Source: an uncultured Clostridia bacterium (GTDB lineage: Bacteria; Bacillota; Clostridia; RUG12999). From it: 38,206 bases of DNA. This document shows, one piece after another, positions 8,042 to 17,661 of the stretch. A program made the position numbers and the translations under genes. Numbering within the stretch: the stretch's first letter is position 1; each line of letters begins with the position of its first letter. The DNA lies in contig CAKVOK010000035.1 of assembly GCA_934792465.1 (NCBI GenBank), positions 1-38,206 of the forward strand. The letters are read 5' to 3'. The notes below the pieces were generated by a model. That model ran no database searches. It saw only the letters and a list, made by a program, of their open reading frames with translations, and was not told where the DNA came from.

Positions 8042-10258
8042 TCAGTCCGCAAAGCTTACAGCCTTTACAACAGGTTCAAACGCTTCACCCTTTAATATCA
8101 TAACCTTAATCTTCGGATTTACCACATTTTCCGGAACAAAAATCTCTGCGCTTTTCTCTGCCGCATCGCATACGTAGACATCTGCAACCTTGTTGCCGTC
8201 GTAAAGAGCCGCCGCAAGCTTTCCTGCAAATGCTCCCTCTTTTTTCTCATTTACCGTAAGGTCGATTTTATAATTTTCGCCCGGAACGACAACTGCCGTC
8301 GGTGCAAATTCGTTTTCCGCATTTTCTATTTTCAGCACTGCGTTTTCCACAGTAAAGTCCGGTGCTGCGCTTACCGCAAATCGGCTTATATAAATCGGCT
8401 TTTCGGGGTTGTATGCCTGTGCCGTGTAGATTCCTGCCTTATACGACGCTCCGTCTGTTATCTTTGCGCCTTCATAAACTGCGTTTGAAGCTTCTTTTTG
8501 CGAAATCTTTTTGATAGTAAGCTTATTTTCGTTTAATGTATATGTGAACTTAACCTTTCCCTCCGTTGTGTCCCAAAGGCTTACGCCGTTAGCAAATTCC
8601 TCCGCACCCGTTTCATCAGCTACGCAAGCCGTCCAGTCGGCTATTCTTACTCTGAAATAATCGGTTTCGTCCGCCGAATTTGTAAACTGCATATAAATTG
8701 ATTGATTTACCGCATTTTCAGCATCAAGTTCCAGCTCTGCCGTAAGTGCGTCCGAAGCCACTTCCTTTTTCGGGCTGCTCACTCTGCCGTAAGGATACAG
8801 ATACATTCCCTTACCCTCTGTGTATGTATACGCCTGTTCATCAATATAATTTTCGCCGTCAAAATAGAAAGAATCTATATTCCAGTTTTCCGCTATGTTG
8901 TCCGTATCAAAGTTATCCTCAAACGATACCGTATTACCGCCTACCGGTTCAAATGTCGGTATCTGTTCTATCGTTACATTATCTATAAGGCCTTCTGTCA
9001 CAGCAGCATCGTTGTTGCCCAAAGTATAAAACTTCACACCGTATTTTACGCCTTTTTTAATCATGCTGTCGCTTGTTGAGCCTGTTGCTGTTTTGCCGTC
9101 CTCAAACGTCAGTTTTTCGCTGAGTACGCCGTCCGACAATGTAAATTCAACATTTGTCGTTCCGCTTGCCGCAACGCCGTGGCCGAAATTCACCCACGTG
9201 TTCTGGCCGTCCCAAAGCTGCGCCGTGTCCCAAACGTCCACTTTATTTATTCCTATACGGAAGAAATCCGCTGTGTTCTCGGTATTGTAAAACTCAACAT
9301 ACAATCCCGACATATATTTTGTAATATCGTATGACAATTTAATATTTTCCGCTCCCGAAACGTTTTTCGGAACAATACTTTTATTAAACACATTTACACC
9401 GAGTTCGCCGTCTGCAACTTCGTATGTACCGTCCGTATTCCATTTATCGAGATTTCCGTCGGAAAAATCGTCCGTGAATACCGTTTTGTATTTCGGTTTT
9501 CCGTATACCGGCGCTTTAATACCGAAGTTATCTATTTTTGTCGGCGCTACCGAAATTTCCTCGGTTACAAGCTCGCCGTTTTCATCTTCAAATCCCCAGC
9601 TTGTATTTACGGCTTCTCTCGGGCCGGAATAGCCTATAATTCCTATTTTGTATGCCGTATCGGATTTAAATGTCGTGTTTTCTCCTCTGTATTCACCTGC
9701 CGTATAAACCTCGCCTACCTCCTCGTATGCGCTGTCCGGCTCGCCCGTTTTTTTCAGATATTCCGTAAGCTTATTATCACGAAGCACGAGCTTAACGGTT
9801 TCTCCGCCGTGATGATAAACACTTTTTCCGAAATTCACCCACTTTTCATTTACTCCGGCAGTTGTGCCGTCTTTAAGCGTAAGCGGACTTAAATTTGAAA
9901 CCTGGAGTTCTCCGCCCTGATACGACGGTGTAAACCATACGCAGAAATTTGAATTGCTGCCGTCCGCCGCCATAAACTCCATTCTGAAACTCCACGTCAT
10001 AGAAAGAACGTCAAATTCAACGCTGAATTCCTTTGATGCGTCCATAACGGGCACAAGCACCCAATCACCTTTGGAAAAATCAAGCACGCCGTCCGTTGTA
10101 ACAGCCCCCTCCGTAGCACTCTGCCACTTGCTCAAATCTCCGCCGAAATCGTCCTCAAACACCGCCTTAAGCGTTCTCTCCGACGCCGCAACCGTAGTTC
10201 CGAACGCCGACATAAGCAATGCGCACAGAACCGCCAAAACCAACATTTTTCTTTTCAT
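8042..10258 (-). CDS. Secreted protein with three repeated beta modules
   Basis: 738-aa exported protein with no recognised catalytic domain. After a signal peptide (1-25) come three copies of a ~190-aa LamG-like module opening with EDDFGGDLSKW, TDDFSDGNLDKW and EDNFDTDNIAENW. Copy 2 contains VNVFNKSIVP, WDTAQLWDG and IDNVTIE, hallmarks shared with the 424-aa and 1361-aa proteins of this locus. A C-terminal Ig-like domain (~650-738) ends in a KIKVMILKG strand resembling the tail KFKIMILND of the 1361-aa enzyme. Start at 10258 rather than 10276, because AAAGAGGTG lies at good spacing from that ATG and the signal peptide begins there. Probable role: carbohydrate binding or surface scaffolding next to the binding protein (inference). 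Confidence 0.8.
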   Translation of the reverse strand: MKRKMLVLAVLCALLMSAFGTTVAASERTLKAVFEDDFGGDLSKWQSATEGAVTTDGVLDFSKGDWVLVPVMDASKEFSVEFDVLSMTWSFRMEFMAADGSNSNFCVWFTPSYQGGELQVSNLSPLTLKDGTTAGVNEKWVNFGKSVYHHGGETVKLVLRDNKLTEYLKKTGEPDSAYEEVGEVYTAGEYRGENTTFKSDTAYKIGIIGYSGPREAVNTSWGFEDENGELVTEEISVAPTKIDNFGIKAPVYGKPKYKTVFTDDFSDGNLDKWNTDGTYEVADGELGVNVFNKSIVPKNVSGAENIKLSYDITKYMSGLYVEFYNTENTADFFRIGINKVDVWDTAQLWDGQNTWVNFGHGVAASGTTNVEFTLSDGVLSEKLTFEDGKTATGSTSDSMIKKGVKYGVKFYTLGNNDAAVTEGLIDNVTIEQIPTFEPVGGNTVSFEDNFDTDNIAENWNIDSFYFDGENYIDEQAYTYTEGKGMYLYPYGRVSSPKKEVASDALTAELELDAENAVNQSIYMQFTNSADETDYFRVRIADWTACVADETGAEEFANGVSLWDTTEGKVKFTYTLNENKLTIKKISQKEASNAVYEGAKITDGASYKAGIYTAQAYNPEKPIYISRFAVSAAPDFTVENAVLKIENAENEFAPTAVVVPGENYKIDLTVNEKKEGAFAGKLAAALYDGNKVADVYVCDAAEKSAEIFVPENVVNPKIKVMILKGEAFEPVVKAVSFAD

Positions 10259-10308
10259 TTTTTGCACCTCTTTCATAAATTTTGCAGTGCCTCCGCACCA
10301 TGTTTGGT

Positions 10309-10328
10309 ATTTTAATTTAAATTAAAAT
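10309..10328. repeat. 20-bp perfect AT palindrome over a stop codon
   Basis: ATTTTAATTTAAATTAAAAT is a perfect palindrome covering the stop codon of the 424-aa protein gene. It could form a weak RNA hairpin between the two module-protein genes. It is purely AT, so chance is a real alternative. Confidence 0.35.
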
Positions 10329-11586
10329 CTTGTATTATCAAAGAATCTGCCGCAAGTATGTTTTCATCAAAGCTTTTCGGTGCCATTATTTTAATAAATC
10401 CGCCGCTTTCAATTTCAAACTGTGCCGTTTTTTCAGAAAACGCAGATACACTGTTATAATAATATATTTCGCATACTCTGTATTTTTCGGGTGTGCCGCT
10501 GCAATTCATTATTACGATGTCCGCCGTTTCGGCTTCACTGATATTCGGCAGCAGCTCTGCCGAAACATTTATTTTTCCCGCTGTCGGCTTCTCGATTTCC
10601 GTTCCGTCCTCGTTCAGAAACTTTATATTGCCTATTGTAAAATCCTTATCATGCACCGCCGCCGTGACGGGCACTTCCGTTTCGTCTATCTTCTGTCCGA
10701 ACTCATTTTTCAAATCCTTCAAAACCAGCTTTACGTTTTCGCCCGATTGCAGCCAACCGGATGCCGCAAGCCTTATTTCATATCTCTTCGGCGTAACCCT
10801 GCTGAGAATAAGCGGTATTTGCGTGCCGTCCTCATGCAAAAGATTTATATTGTTCATCGTAACGTTTCCTAGAATATTATAATCGAAATCCACATAAAAT
10901 CTCGTATTCGGCCGAACCTCAATCGTTTCCGATTCCAAAATCGGTTTAAACTCTTTGAGCGTTTTTACGGAAACGTTATCTATCTTACATAGCCCTTCTT
11001 CTCCGGCATTTGAACTGCCTATAACGTAAAAACACGGTATATACTTTGCATTCGGGTCTATCATTTCGTCTTGGCTGCTGCCTTTAAAAATGAAATCTTC
11101 GTCCGTTTCTTTTTTCATATAGAGCGACAGCTCCCCATTGTTCAGCACATATCGCACCGATGTGGTTTTCGGTTCTTCCGCCGTGCCGCCGTCCAGTCCC
11201 GCACGCTCCGCAAGTATTTTCCAGCCGCTGTCCGTTCCGTCCCAAAGCTGCGCCACGTCCCATGCGGTTACAGTATTATTTGCCGCTCTGAAAAAGCTTT
11301 TAGGGTCGTCTGCGTCCGTAAACTGTACGAAAAAGTTGTTGCAATATCCCGTTATATCATATTGAACGCTGACATATTCGGAAGCCTCTACCCCGTTCGG
11401 TTTAAGATACCGGTTAAATACATTAACTCCGACTTTCCCGTCTATGCATTTAAACCCGTCCCCCGCAGTCCACTTTTCAAGCGTTCCGCTCGAAAAATCG
11501 TCGAAAAAGACTTCGTCCCATGCCGAAACGCTCATTATCCCGGCAAATGCGCATACAATCAATACTGAAATTATAAATTTCTTCAT
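10312..11586 (-). CDS. Secreted single-module protein with Ig-like tail
   Basis: 424-aa exported protein, signal peptide 1-22 ending VSA. Residues ~28-212 are one copy of the locus-specific module: FFDDFSSGTLEKW, VNVFNRYLKPNGVEASE, WDVAQLWDG and KIDNVSVKTL. An Ig-like/SLH-protein-associated beta domain follows (~218-315; NMEFGQKI-like turn replaced by KNEFGQKI), then a second beta region to the end. No catalytic motif is visible. Its module is closest to the first C-terminal module of the 1361-aa enzyme (both read VNVFNRxxxPNGVxASE), so it looks like that enzyme's binding module freed as a stand-alone protein. The gap to the next gene (8042-10258) is 53 bp. Confidence 0.78.
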   Translation of the reverse strand: MKKFIISVLIVCAFAGIMSVSAWDEVFFDDFSSGTLEKWTAGDGFKCIDGKVGVNVFNRYLKPNGVEASEYVSVQYDITGYCNNFFVQFTDADDPKSFFRAANNTVTAWDVAQLWDGTDSGWKILAERAGLDGGTAEEPKTTSVRYVLNNGELSLYMKKETDEDFIFKGSSQDEMIDPNAKYIPCFYVIGSSNAGEEGLCKIDNVSVKTLKEFKPILESETIEVRPNTRFYVDFDYNILGNVTMNNINLLHEDGTQIPLILSRVTPKRYEIRLAASGWLQSGENVKLVLKDLKNEFGQKIDETEVPVTAAVHDKDFTIGNIKFLNEDGTEIEKPTAGKINVSAELLPNISEAETADIVIMNCSGTPEKYRVCEIYYYNSVSAFSEKTAQFEIESGGFIKIMAPKSFDENILAADSLIIQDFNLN

Positions 11587-11599
11587 TTCCGCTCTCCTC

Positions 11600-14140
11600 T
11601 CATTTTATTATCAGCGTACAAAGCGGTACTGCTTCGCTGAAATATACGGCAATTTCATCGCCCACGGCAATTGCGTCCGCACTTGTCGTAACCGCTTTTT
11701 TCTTTCTCATATCGATAACGGGTGCTTTCGGACGAAATTCAAGCGTTTCGCCGCTGTCCGCTTTCAGCGAATACACGTTTTCCGAAAATCCCGTAATAAC
11801 GCCTTTCATGCCTCGTCTGCCGTGCGAACCGTAGGTTACGGTATAGGCGGCATCGGCATTTTTGCAATACAGCTTTTTGGCACTCATAACCGCTTTTGTG
11901 GACGTATTCACCGTATAAAGAATCATATCGCCGTCATGAATATCACGAAGCTTTGTATCATCGTCTATATACATTTTCATGCCGTTTATTATATTTACAA
12001 ACGATGTTATTTCGTCGCCTTTTTCATCTATTTCATTTTTCAGTTCCGTAACCACCGCATACGCCGTATCGCCCCACGAAACGCTGTCATCGCCCGAATT
12101 GTACAAAACCTCCGATATTGAAATCAGCCGTGAATCCTTTAGCGCATACAGGTTTACCCTGCCGAGAGGAAGTCCCGCATTCCTGTTCTTTACATCATAA
12201 ATGATATAGTCCTTTTCGTCTGCGTCCGCATTTGTCGGCACTCCGAAATGCACGATTTCTGCGCTCGTGTAATAATGCGGAAATATGTTATCTCCCATTT
12301 CCTCGGTGATTATGAACATTCCGTCATCGGCACGGTAGTATGACTGCTGTTCCGACGCTTTATACACCATTCTCACTTCTTTTTCTGCATCGCTGCTGCA
12401 CGTTCTCTCCGTTGTAAATATTTCCGTTATCTTATTTTCTTTATTAATCTTATACACAACAGGACGTCTGTTGTCACTGTTCGGCAAGCTCTCGTTCCAA
12501 AGCTCTTTTTCGTTATTGTCGTCTATTGTTCTGCCGTTTAATTTTGCTTTTGTCACAAGGTCGAGCGGTATCAGTTCTCCGTCCTCGTTCAGCAGCTTTA
12601 CCTGCCTTAAATCTTCCATTGTGCCGGATTTTTTGTATTTTATCAGATATCCGATTTTCCTGTCCTCGTCGTTGTATTTTATATATGCCGCACGTCCGTA
12701 TGCATTCATATACACAACCGCAGCGCTGTTCAGCTTTATATCCTTTTTGTACATTTTATCCACAGGAATTTTGTTGTTTCCTATTGTAACCGTTCTTTCA
12801 TTTTCGTCCGTTCCGGCTTCGGAAATCACACCCTCCGCCGAGCTGCACGCCGTATACACATCTATATATTTCCCGTCATGGCTTTTGAACACCGTAAGCA
12901 TCGAATCTCTTGATATTTTTTCAAATCCCGACAACGCCCCTGCATCGTCAAAAATCCTTACAGTATTTGTATCGTCGAGATTCAGCACCCTTGTTCCGCC
13001 GCTGCCGCTCGATTCGTCTATTACAAGCTTCAAATCCGTATTCACGGAATCAACATAATAATTCTCATAATCGTAGCTTACGGCCACTTCGTAAATATCG
13101 TCCTCGTTGTTGTCAATCATGTTTATTTCGCCGTTTTTGATTATAATATTATCGTTTGTATAATCTATAAGCGTCTGTCCGTTATATATAACCGACAGTG
13201 CCGGCGACACCTTGAGAGATTTTATCTTTTCGTTCTCATCATAATATTTAAATTCGTTGTTTGAATATGATATTATATCATCACTCATCACAGTAACAAC
13301 CGTATTGTGCGAGGTGTCATCAATATGCACTACGGTAAAATCATCGTCATTGTCTTTATAATAAAACTTCACTTTCATGCCTATATATTCGCCTATATCG
13401 GTATTGCCCGCGAAATATGTTTCTCCGTTTACCTTTATCTTATTTCCTCTCGTACCCACTGCCGCTTTTCTCAATGCTGTAAGTCCGTTTGATTCTACAA
13501 TTCCGTCTGTCTTATATATGTCGTAATATTCATTCAGCGGTGTTCTGCCGTCGAGGGACTCGTATTCACGTGAATTTCCCACACTGCTAATTGTCATTAT
13601 ATCGGTTTCGAGCGCATTTCGTATAATGCACAATGCATCATATCTTGTAAGCTTTTCCGCAGATGTAACACCTCTGTTCAGCCTGAGGGTGTTTGCCTGC
13701 GCAATATATCCCGACGGCCAGCCGCCGTTCGCTTCGGCATATTCCGCATACCCCAGTGCAGCAACCGTTATTTTATCTGCCTGTGCCAAGGTTATCGTTT
13801 CGTCCGGATAAAATTCGGCCGCATTTGAAATCAATTTCAGTGCAGCGGCACTCTTTATCGCAACAGCAGCCCAATGCGAATCCGAAACGTCCGAAAAAGC
13901 CGCTTCCCCGTTTACCTCATCAGCCGCCGCAAGCTTTACCGCAAGCGATATAAATTCCGCTCTTGTCGCTTCCTCCGACAGATTCGCAAATTTGCCCGAT
14001 ATTCCGTCAAGCAAGCCTATATCCGTAAGAAAATCTAAGTTCTTGCGGTTTAGCTGTTCCTGCGCTGCCTCCCGGTTCTCTGCCGCAGCATACGAGAAAA
14101 GCATAACTATCGCCATTAATACCGAAATAATTTTTTTCAT
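11600..14140 (-). CDS. S-layer-homology-domain surface protein
   Basis: 846-aa exported protein. Signal peptide 1-20. Three SLH repeats occupy about residues 30-190 (ATRAEFISLAVKL, FSDVSDSHWAAVAIKSA, YPDETITLAQADKI, GYIAQANTLRLNRG), predicted to bind secondary cell-wall polymer. The remaining ~650 aa are acidic and beta-rich, with repeated short barrels (e.g. VKFYYKDNDDDFTVVHID), rich in Asp/Asn/Tyr and without recognised catalytic motifs. The start overlaps the stop of the preceding SLH gene by 4 bp (ATGA), so the two SLH proteins are translationally coupled and probably made together. Role proposed: cell-wall-anchored scaffold for the glycan machinery (inference). Confidence 0.88.
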   Translation of the reverse strand: MKKIISVLMAIVMLFSYAAAENREAAQEQLNRKNLDFLTDIGLLDGISGKFANLSEEATRAEFISLAVKLAAADEVNGEAAFSDVSDSHWAAVAIKSAAALKLISNAAEFYPDETITLAQADKITVAALGYAEYAEANGGWPSGYIAQANTLRLNRGVTSAEKLTRYDALCIIRNALETDIMTISSVGNSREYESLDGRTPLNEYYDIYKTDGIVESNGLTALRKAAVGTRGNKIKVNGETYFAGNTDIGEYIGMKVKFYYKDNDDDFTVVHIDDTSHNTVVTVMSDDIISYSNNEFKYYDENEKIKSLKVSPALSVIYNGQTLIDYTNDNIIIKNGEINMIDNNEDDIYEVAVSYDYENYYVDSVNTDLKLVIDESSGSGGTRVLNLDDTNTVRIFDDAGALSGFEKISRDSMLTVFKSHDGKYIDVYTACSSAEGVISEAGTDENERTVTIGNNKIPVDKMYKKDIKLNSAAVVYMNAYGRAAYIKYNDEDRKIGYLIKYKKSGTMEDLRQVKLLNEDGELIPLDLVTKAKLNGRTIDDNNEKELWNESLPNSDNRRPVVYKINKENKITEIFTTERTCSSDAEKEVRMVYKASEQQSYYRADDGMFIITEEMGDNIFPHYYTSAEIVHFGVPTNADADEKDYIIYDVKNRNAGLPLGRVNLYALKDSRLISISEVLYNSGDDSVSWGDTAYAVVTELKNEIDEKGDEITSFVNIINGMKMYIDDDTKLRDIHDGDMILYTVNTSTKAVMSAKKLYCKNADAAYTVTYGSHGRRGMKGVITGFSENVYSLKADSGETLEFRPKAPVIDMRKKKAVTTSADAIAVGDEIAVYFSEAVPLCTLIIK

Positions 14141-15855
14141 TCCGCCATACCTCCAAATGTAAGAATTTTATACAATACCTTTGCGGTTTCGCCCCTTGCC
14201 GCCGAAGCCGACGGTCTGAAATTTCCGTTTTCATCGCCGTTCACCGCACCCGCATTTTTCAGAGCTTTTACGGCGTTCAGGGCATAATCCGCTATATCGG
14301 TTTCGTCGGAAAACTCTTTCCCCGTGCCGTATTCGCCTGCCGCAATGCCTTTTTTAAGCATTGCACGGTAAATCAGCGTACACATATCCTCACGTGAAAT
14401 ATTCTCGCCCGTGCCGAATTTCGTTTCGCTTATACCGTTTATGATTCCGAGTTCCGATGCCGTGTTCACATAAGCTTCGAACCAGTCGCCGCTTTTCACG
14501 TCCGAAAATCTATTTTCCGCATTTTTATTAACATCAAATCCAAATGCAGTCAGCACCATTTTTACAAATTCTTCTCGGCTTATCGCATTATCGGTTTTAA
14601 ACAGCTTCCGTCCGTTTTCCTCGTATCCGTTCACAACGCCTTTTGAAACAAGATACCGCACTGCGCCGTAGGCATAATGTTCTTCGTTCAAATCGTCAAA
14701 TTTAATTTCCGGTGTTTTGTCCGGTACATACGGAACATTTGTCGAATACCCTCCGGTCTTTTTTCCGCTGCCGGACGAGCCGGAACCTCCGCCCGATGAT
14801 GACGACGAGCCGCCGCCCGACGATGTGCCCTTGCCGTCCAGGGTATCTTTAATTATGCTGCAAACCGTTTGCATATCACTTGCACGTTTTTCCAGCAGCG
14901 CATTGCAAACCTCCAGCTGCTTTTCTCCGTCTGCGCTTTTGAATTTTTTCATATACGAATCCATTTTGCCGTCATAATGTGTTATTACGTCCGAATAATC
15001 GGTCAGAATCTTTATAAGCGGAGCGTTCCTGTCAAGCTTTTTTATTTCGGATTTGAGTACCGCTTCTCGCATTGTATACCCGAAAGCTTCCCGGCTTCCG
15101 TCGAGTTCTTTGCGTGCATTATAAAAAATCGCTCGGAATTCAGCCGAAATACTGTCGCTCATTTCGTTATAAACCTTATCAAACAATGCGTCGTCGAACA
15201 TATATTTATACGTATCGAACAGTGCCGAAAATTTCGTTTCCGCTTCGGCTTCGCACAACGCTTCCTGCAATATCCGATAATTCAGTTCCGCAACCATTTC
15301 ATCAAACTCGTTAAAACCGTTCCGAACGGCATAAAACGCTTCCGCAACCTTGTTCTTCGAGCTTTGCGAAAGCTCCTTCCAAGGCGGTATGAACTCAATT
15401 TCAACAGCTTCTGCCTTTGCCGTTATTTCATTCAATGCAGTTTCCGCATTCTGTGCCGATTTTACGTTTTTTACAGCTTCCGCAAGTCCGTTATTATCTA
15501 TATATTTAAGTGTTTTTGATATTTTTCCGCCGTTTTCGTCCGTTATATCAAGCAAAAAATCTATAATTTCTCCGTTCGTGCTTTGCGGCATCTTCAAAGT
15601 GAACGTTCCTTTTCCCTCCGAATCCGTCACCGTTTCCCCAATCCATGCGATTGTATTTGTCTGTCTGCCGTCGTTCAGAGCCGTTACTCCGGGATACAGC
15701 ACTCTTATATTTAAGGTTTCTTCCGGATTATACTCGCTCACGCTTACCGTTACTTCGGAATCAACAATGTTCTTTTTTACCTCCGTTATCTCCGCCGCAT
15801 TTGCATTCGCCGCAAGTATTGCCGCCATTCCTGCCATACATATGAATTTTTTCAT
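14137..15855 (-). CDS. Secreted protein with helical core and C-terminal SLH domains
   Basis: 572-aa exported protein. Signal peptide 1-20. A small beta domain (~21-115) precedes a long helical, Glu/Lys/Ala-rich region (~120-345). A flexible Ser/Gly linker (~347-372; SSSSSGGGSGSSG) leads to three SLH repeats at ~388-570 (YAYGAVRYLVSKGVVNGYEE, REEFVKMVLTAFG, DWFEAYVNTASELGI, YALNAVKALKNAGAVNG). SLH domains are C-terminal here but N-terminal in the next gene, so the two proteins would present their other halves in different orientations. The position between the permease genes and the SLH partner, with a 4-bp overlap, indicates an operon. No enzymatic motif seen. Confidence 0.88.
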   Translation of the reverse strand: MKKFICMAGMAAILAANANAAEITEVKKNIVDSEVTVSVSEYNPEETLNIRVLYPGVTALNDGRQTNTIAWIGETVTDSEGKGTFTLKMPQSTNGEIIDFLLDITDENGGKISKTLKYIDNNGLAEAVKNVKSAQNAETALNEITAKAEAVEIEFIPPWKELSQSSKNKVAEAFYAVRNGFNEFDEMVAELNYRILQEALCEAEAETKFSALFDTYKYMFDDALFDKVYNEMSDSISAEFRAIFYNARKELDGSREAFGYTMREAVLKSEIKKLDRNAPLIKILTDYSDVITHYDGKMDSYMKKFKSADGEKQLEVCNALLEKRASDMQTVCSIIKDTLDGKGTSSGGGSSSSSGGGSGSSGSGKKTGGYSTNVPYVPDKTPEIKFDDLNEEHYAYGAVRYLVSKGVVNGYEENGRKLFKTDNAISREEFVKMVLTAFGFDVNKNAENRFSDVKSGDWFEAYVNTASELGIINGISETKFGTGENISREDMCTLIYRAMLKKGIAAGEYGTGKEFSDETDIADYALNAVKALKNAGAVNGDENGNFRPSASAARGETAKVLYKILTFGGMAE

Positions 15856-15878
15856 ACCGATTTCATCCTTTCAAAAAA

Positions 15879-16724
15879 TTATTCTTTAAGACCGCCGAGC
15901 GTAAGTCCCGATATAAACTGTTTATTCGCAAACAAGTATACTATCACTATCGGTACTACGGCAATATTCGCTCCTGCCAGGATAACCGACCACAGCGTCG
16001 CCATTTCTCCGTTGCTTTTCATCTCCACAATTCCCACCGCCAATGTTTTAAGCTCCGGGCGTCCTGCCGTAAGTATCATCGGAATAAGATATGAATTCCA
16101 CGAGGCAACGAATACAAACAGTGAAATAACACCGAGCACCGGTCTTATCAGCGGCAATATAATTTCCGCATATATCATGAAAAATCCGCAGCCGTCGATT
16201 TTCGCCGCTTCGTCATATCCTCTCGAAACACCTTTCACAAAGCCTTCAACAAGTATTATATTATATACCTGCGGACCTACTCCCACAAATATAATTCCCG
16301 CAAGCGTCGAATTCATCTTCAAATCTATACAAAGCTTATACACGGGGTAGAGCGTTGCAGAGCCTACCGCAAGAAACATCGACCAGATATACAGCGTATG
16401 TATAAGTCTGCGGCCGGGGAAATTTTTTCGTGCCAGCGCATAGCCGCCCATAGAAGCTATTATGACGGACAGCAGCACCGTAACTCCCGATACGAAAATA
16501 CTGTTAAACGTATATCTTGCAAACTTTACCTTTCCCCATGCATAAATATAATTATCAAAAATCACCTTTGACGGAAGAAGCTTATCGCTCGTAAGCAGCT
16601 CCATATTATCTTTCAGCGCTCCGAAAAACGAATACAACACCGGAAATACGGTTATCACAGCCAGCAAAATCAGCACCGCATACATAAGCACCTTAACCGG
16701 GTATTTTAAAATATTTTTCTTCAT
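15879..16724 (-). CDS. Carbohydrate ABC transporter permease, MalG type
   Basis: Integral membrane subunit of a CUT1 importer, 281 aa, with about six hydrophobic segments. The cytoplasmic EAA loop reads YDEAAKIDGCGFFMIYAEI followed by LPLIRP, the contact for the shared ATPase. The N-terminal motif MYAVLILLAVITVFPVLY is typical. It starts 1 bp after the other permease's stop codon, so the pair is translationally coupled. The ATPase is expected to be a shared MsmK/UgpC-type subunit encoded elsewhere; none is in the window. Confidence 0.95.
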   Translation of the reverse strand: MKKNILKYPVKVLMYAVLILLAVITVFPVLYSFFGALKDNMELLTSDKLLPSKVIFDNYIYAWGKVKFARYTFNSIFVSGVTVLLSVIIASMGGYALARKNFPGRRLIHTLYIWSMFLAVGSATLYPVYKLCIDLKMNSTLAGIIFVGVGPQVYNIILVEGFVKGVSRGYDEAAKIDGCGFFMIYAEIILPLIRPVLGVISLFVFVASWNSYLIPMILTAGRPELKTLAVGIVEMKSNGEMATLWSVILAGANIAVVPIVIVYLFANKQFISGLTLGGLKE

Positions 16725-16725
16725 T

Positions 16726-17643
16726 CTACATTACCTCATCCATTTTCTTAGACATTATGTTATAGACAATCGTTATTATTCCTATTATTACGGAAGCCGA
16801 TACTCCGAGTGCCGCACCGTAGCCGTATGCCGGCAGCGTACTTCCGGCAAAGAACTGGTTATATATATACAGCGGCATAACCTCCGTTGCATGGTCGGGA
16901 CCTCCGTTTGTCATAACAAGCACAGTGTCCATAATCTGAAGCGCACCTATAAGAGCGAGCATAAACACGGTACGCAGCACAGGCATAAGCATGGGTATTG
17001 TTATGCTGAAAAACTGCCGTACTTCCGAGGCTCCGTCGAGAGAGGCGCTTTCATAGACATCGTTCGGTATTCCCTGCAATCCGGACAGAACAAGCAGCAT
17101 ATTATTGCCGAATGTTGCCCAAAGCGAGAACAGCACACAGGCGCTCATTGCGCCGTTTGCACTGTCGAGCCAGTTTACCGCAGGCAGTCCTATTTTTTGC
17201 AATATCTGATTTATAACGCCGTTGTACGGAGAAAACATAAACGAAAACACAAGGCTCATTACCGCCGCACTTGTGACAGCCGGCAGATAATATACCACTC
17301 TGAAAAAATTTTTTCCGGCAACCTTATTATTCAGTATCGCAGCGAGAATAACCGCCATCGGCAGCTGAAGCACCAGCAGCTTTGCCGCAAGCTCAAATGT
17401 GTTGCCGACGGAGTTCCACCAAAGTTCATCATGCATCATTCTCGCAAAATTTTCCAATCCGACATACGTTTTGTACGATACGCCGTCCGTATCGAAAAAC
17501 ATATTGCTTATTACCCAGCCCAATGGATAAACAATAAGCAGTACAAACATAACAAGGCTCGGTAAAATCATAAGATATGCCATTCCGTACTCCTCAAAAA
17601 ATTTTTTTGCGCCGCCCGATTTGCGCATTGTTGCCTTTGTCAT
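16726..17643 (-). CDS. Carbohydrate ABC transporter permease, MalF/UgpA type
   Basis: Integral membrane partner subunit, 305 aa from ATG at 17643. The N-terminal membrane segment (MILPSLVMFVLLIVYPLGWV) and the EAA loop (YESASLDGASEVRQFFSIT followed by IPMLMPVLRT) define the family. An in-frame TTG at 17658 exists, but GGGAGAG lies 6-8 bp before the ATG at 17643, which is therefore preferred. It follows the 1361-aa enzyme gene after an 18-bp gap and is coupled to the MalG-type gene. Transport substrate unknown, presumably oligosaccharides released by the secreted hydrolases. Confidence 0.95.
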   Translation of the reverse strand: MTKATMRKSGGAKKFFEEYGMAYLMILPSLVMFVLLIVYPLGWVISNMFFDTDGVSYKTYVGLENFARMMHDELWWNSVGNTFELAAKLLVLQLPMAVILAAILNNKVAGKNFFRVVYYLPAVTSAAVMSLVFSFMFSPYNGVINQILQKIGLPAVNWLDSANGAMSACVLFSLWATFGNNMLLVLSGLQGIPNDVYESASLDGASEVRQFFSITIPMLMPVLRTVFMLALIGALQIMDTVLVMTNGGPDHATEVMPLYIYNQFFAGSTLPAYGYGAALGVSASVIIGIITIVYNIMSKKMDEVM

Positions 17644-17661
17644 TTTTATCTCTCCCAATCA

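Noticed and set aside
14007..14234. Small minus-strand open frame of 75 aa across the junction of the two SLH genes
   Set aside because: It overlaps two coupled genes in another frame and has no ribosome site or recognisable content.
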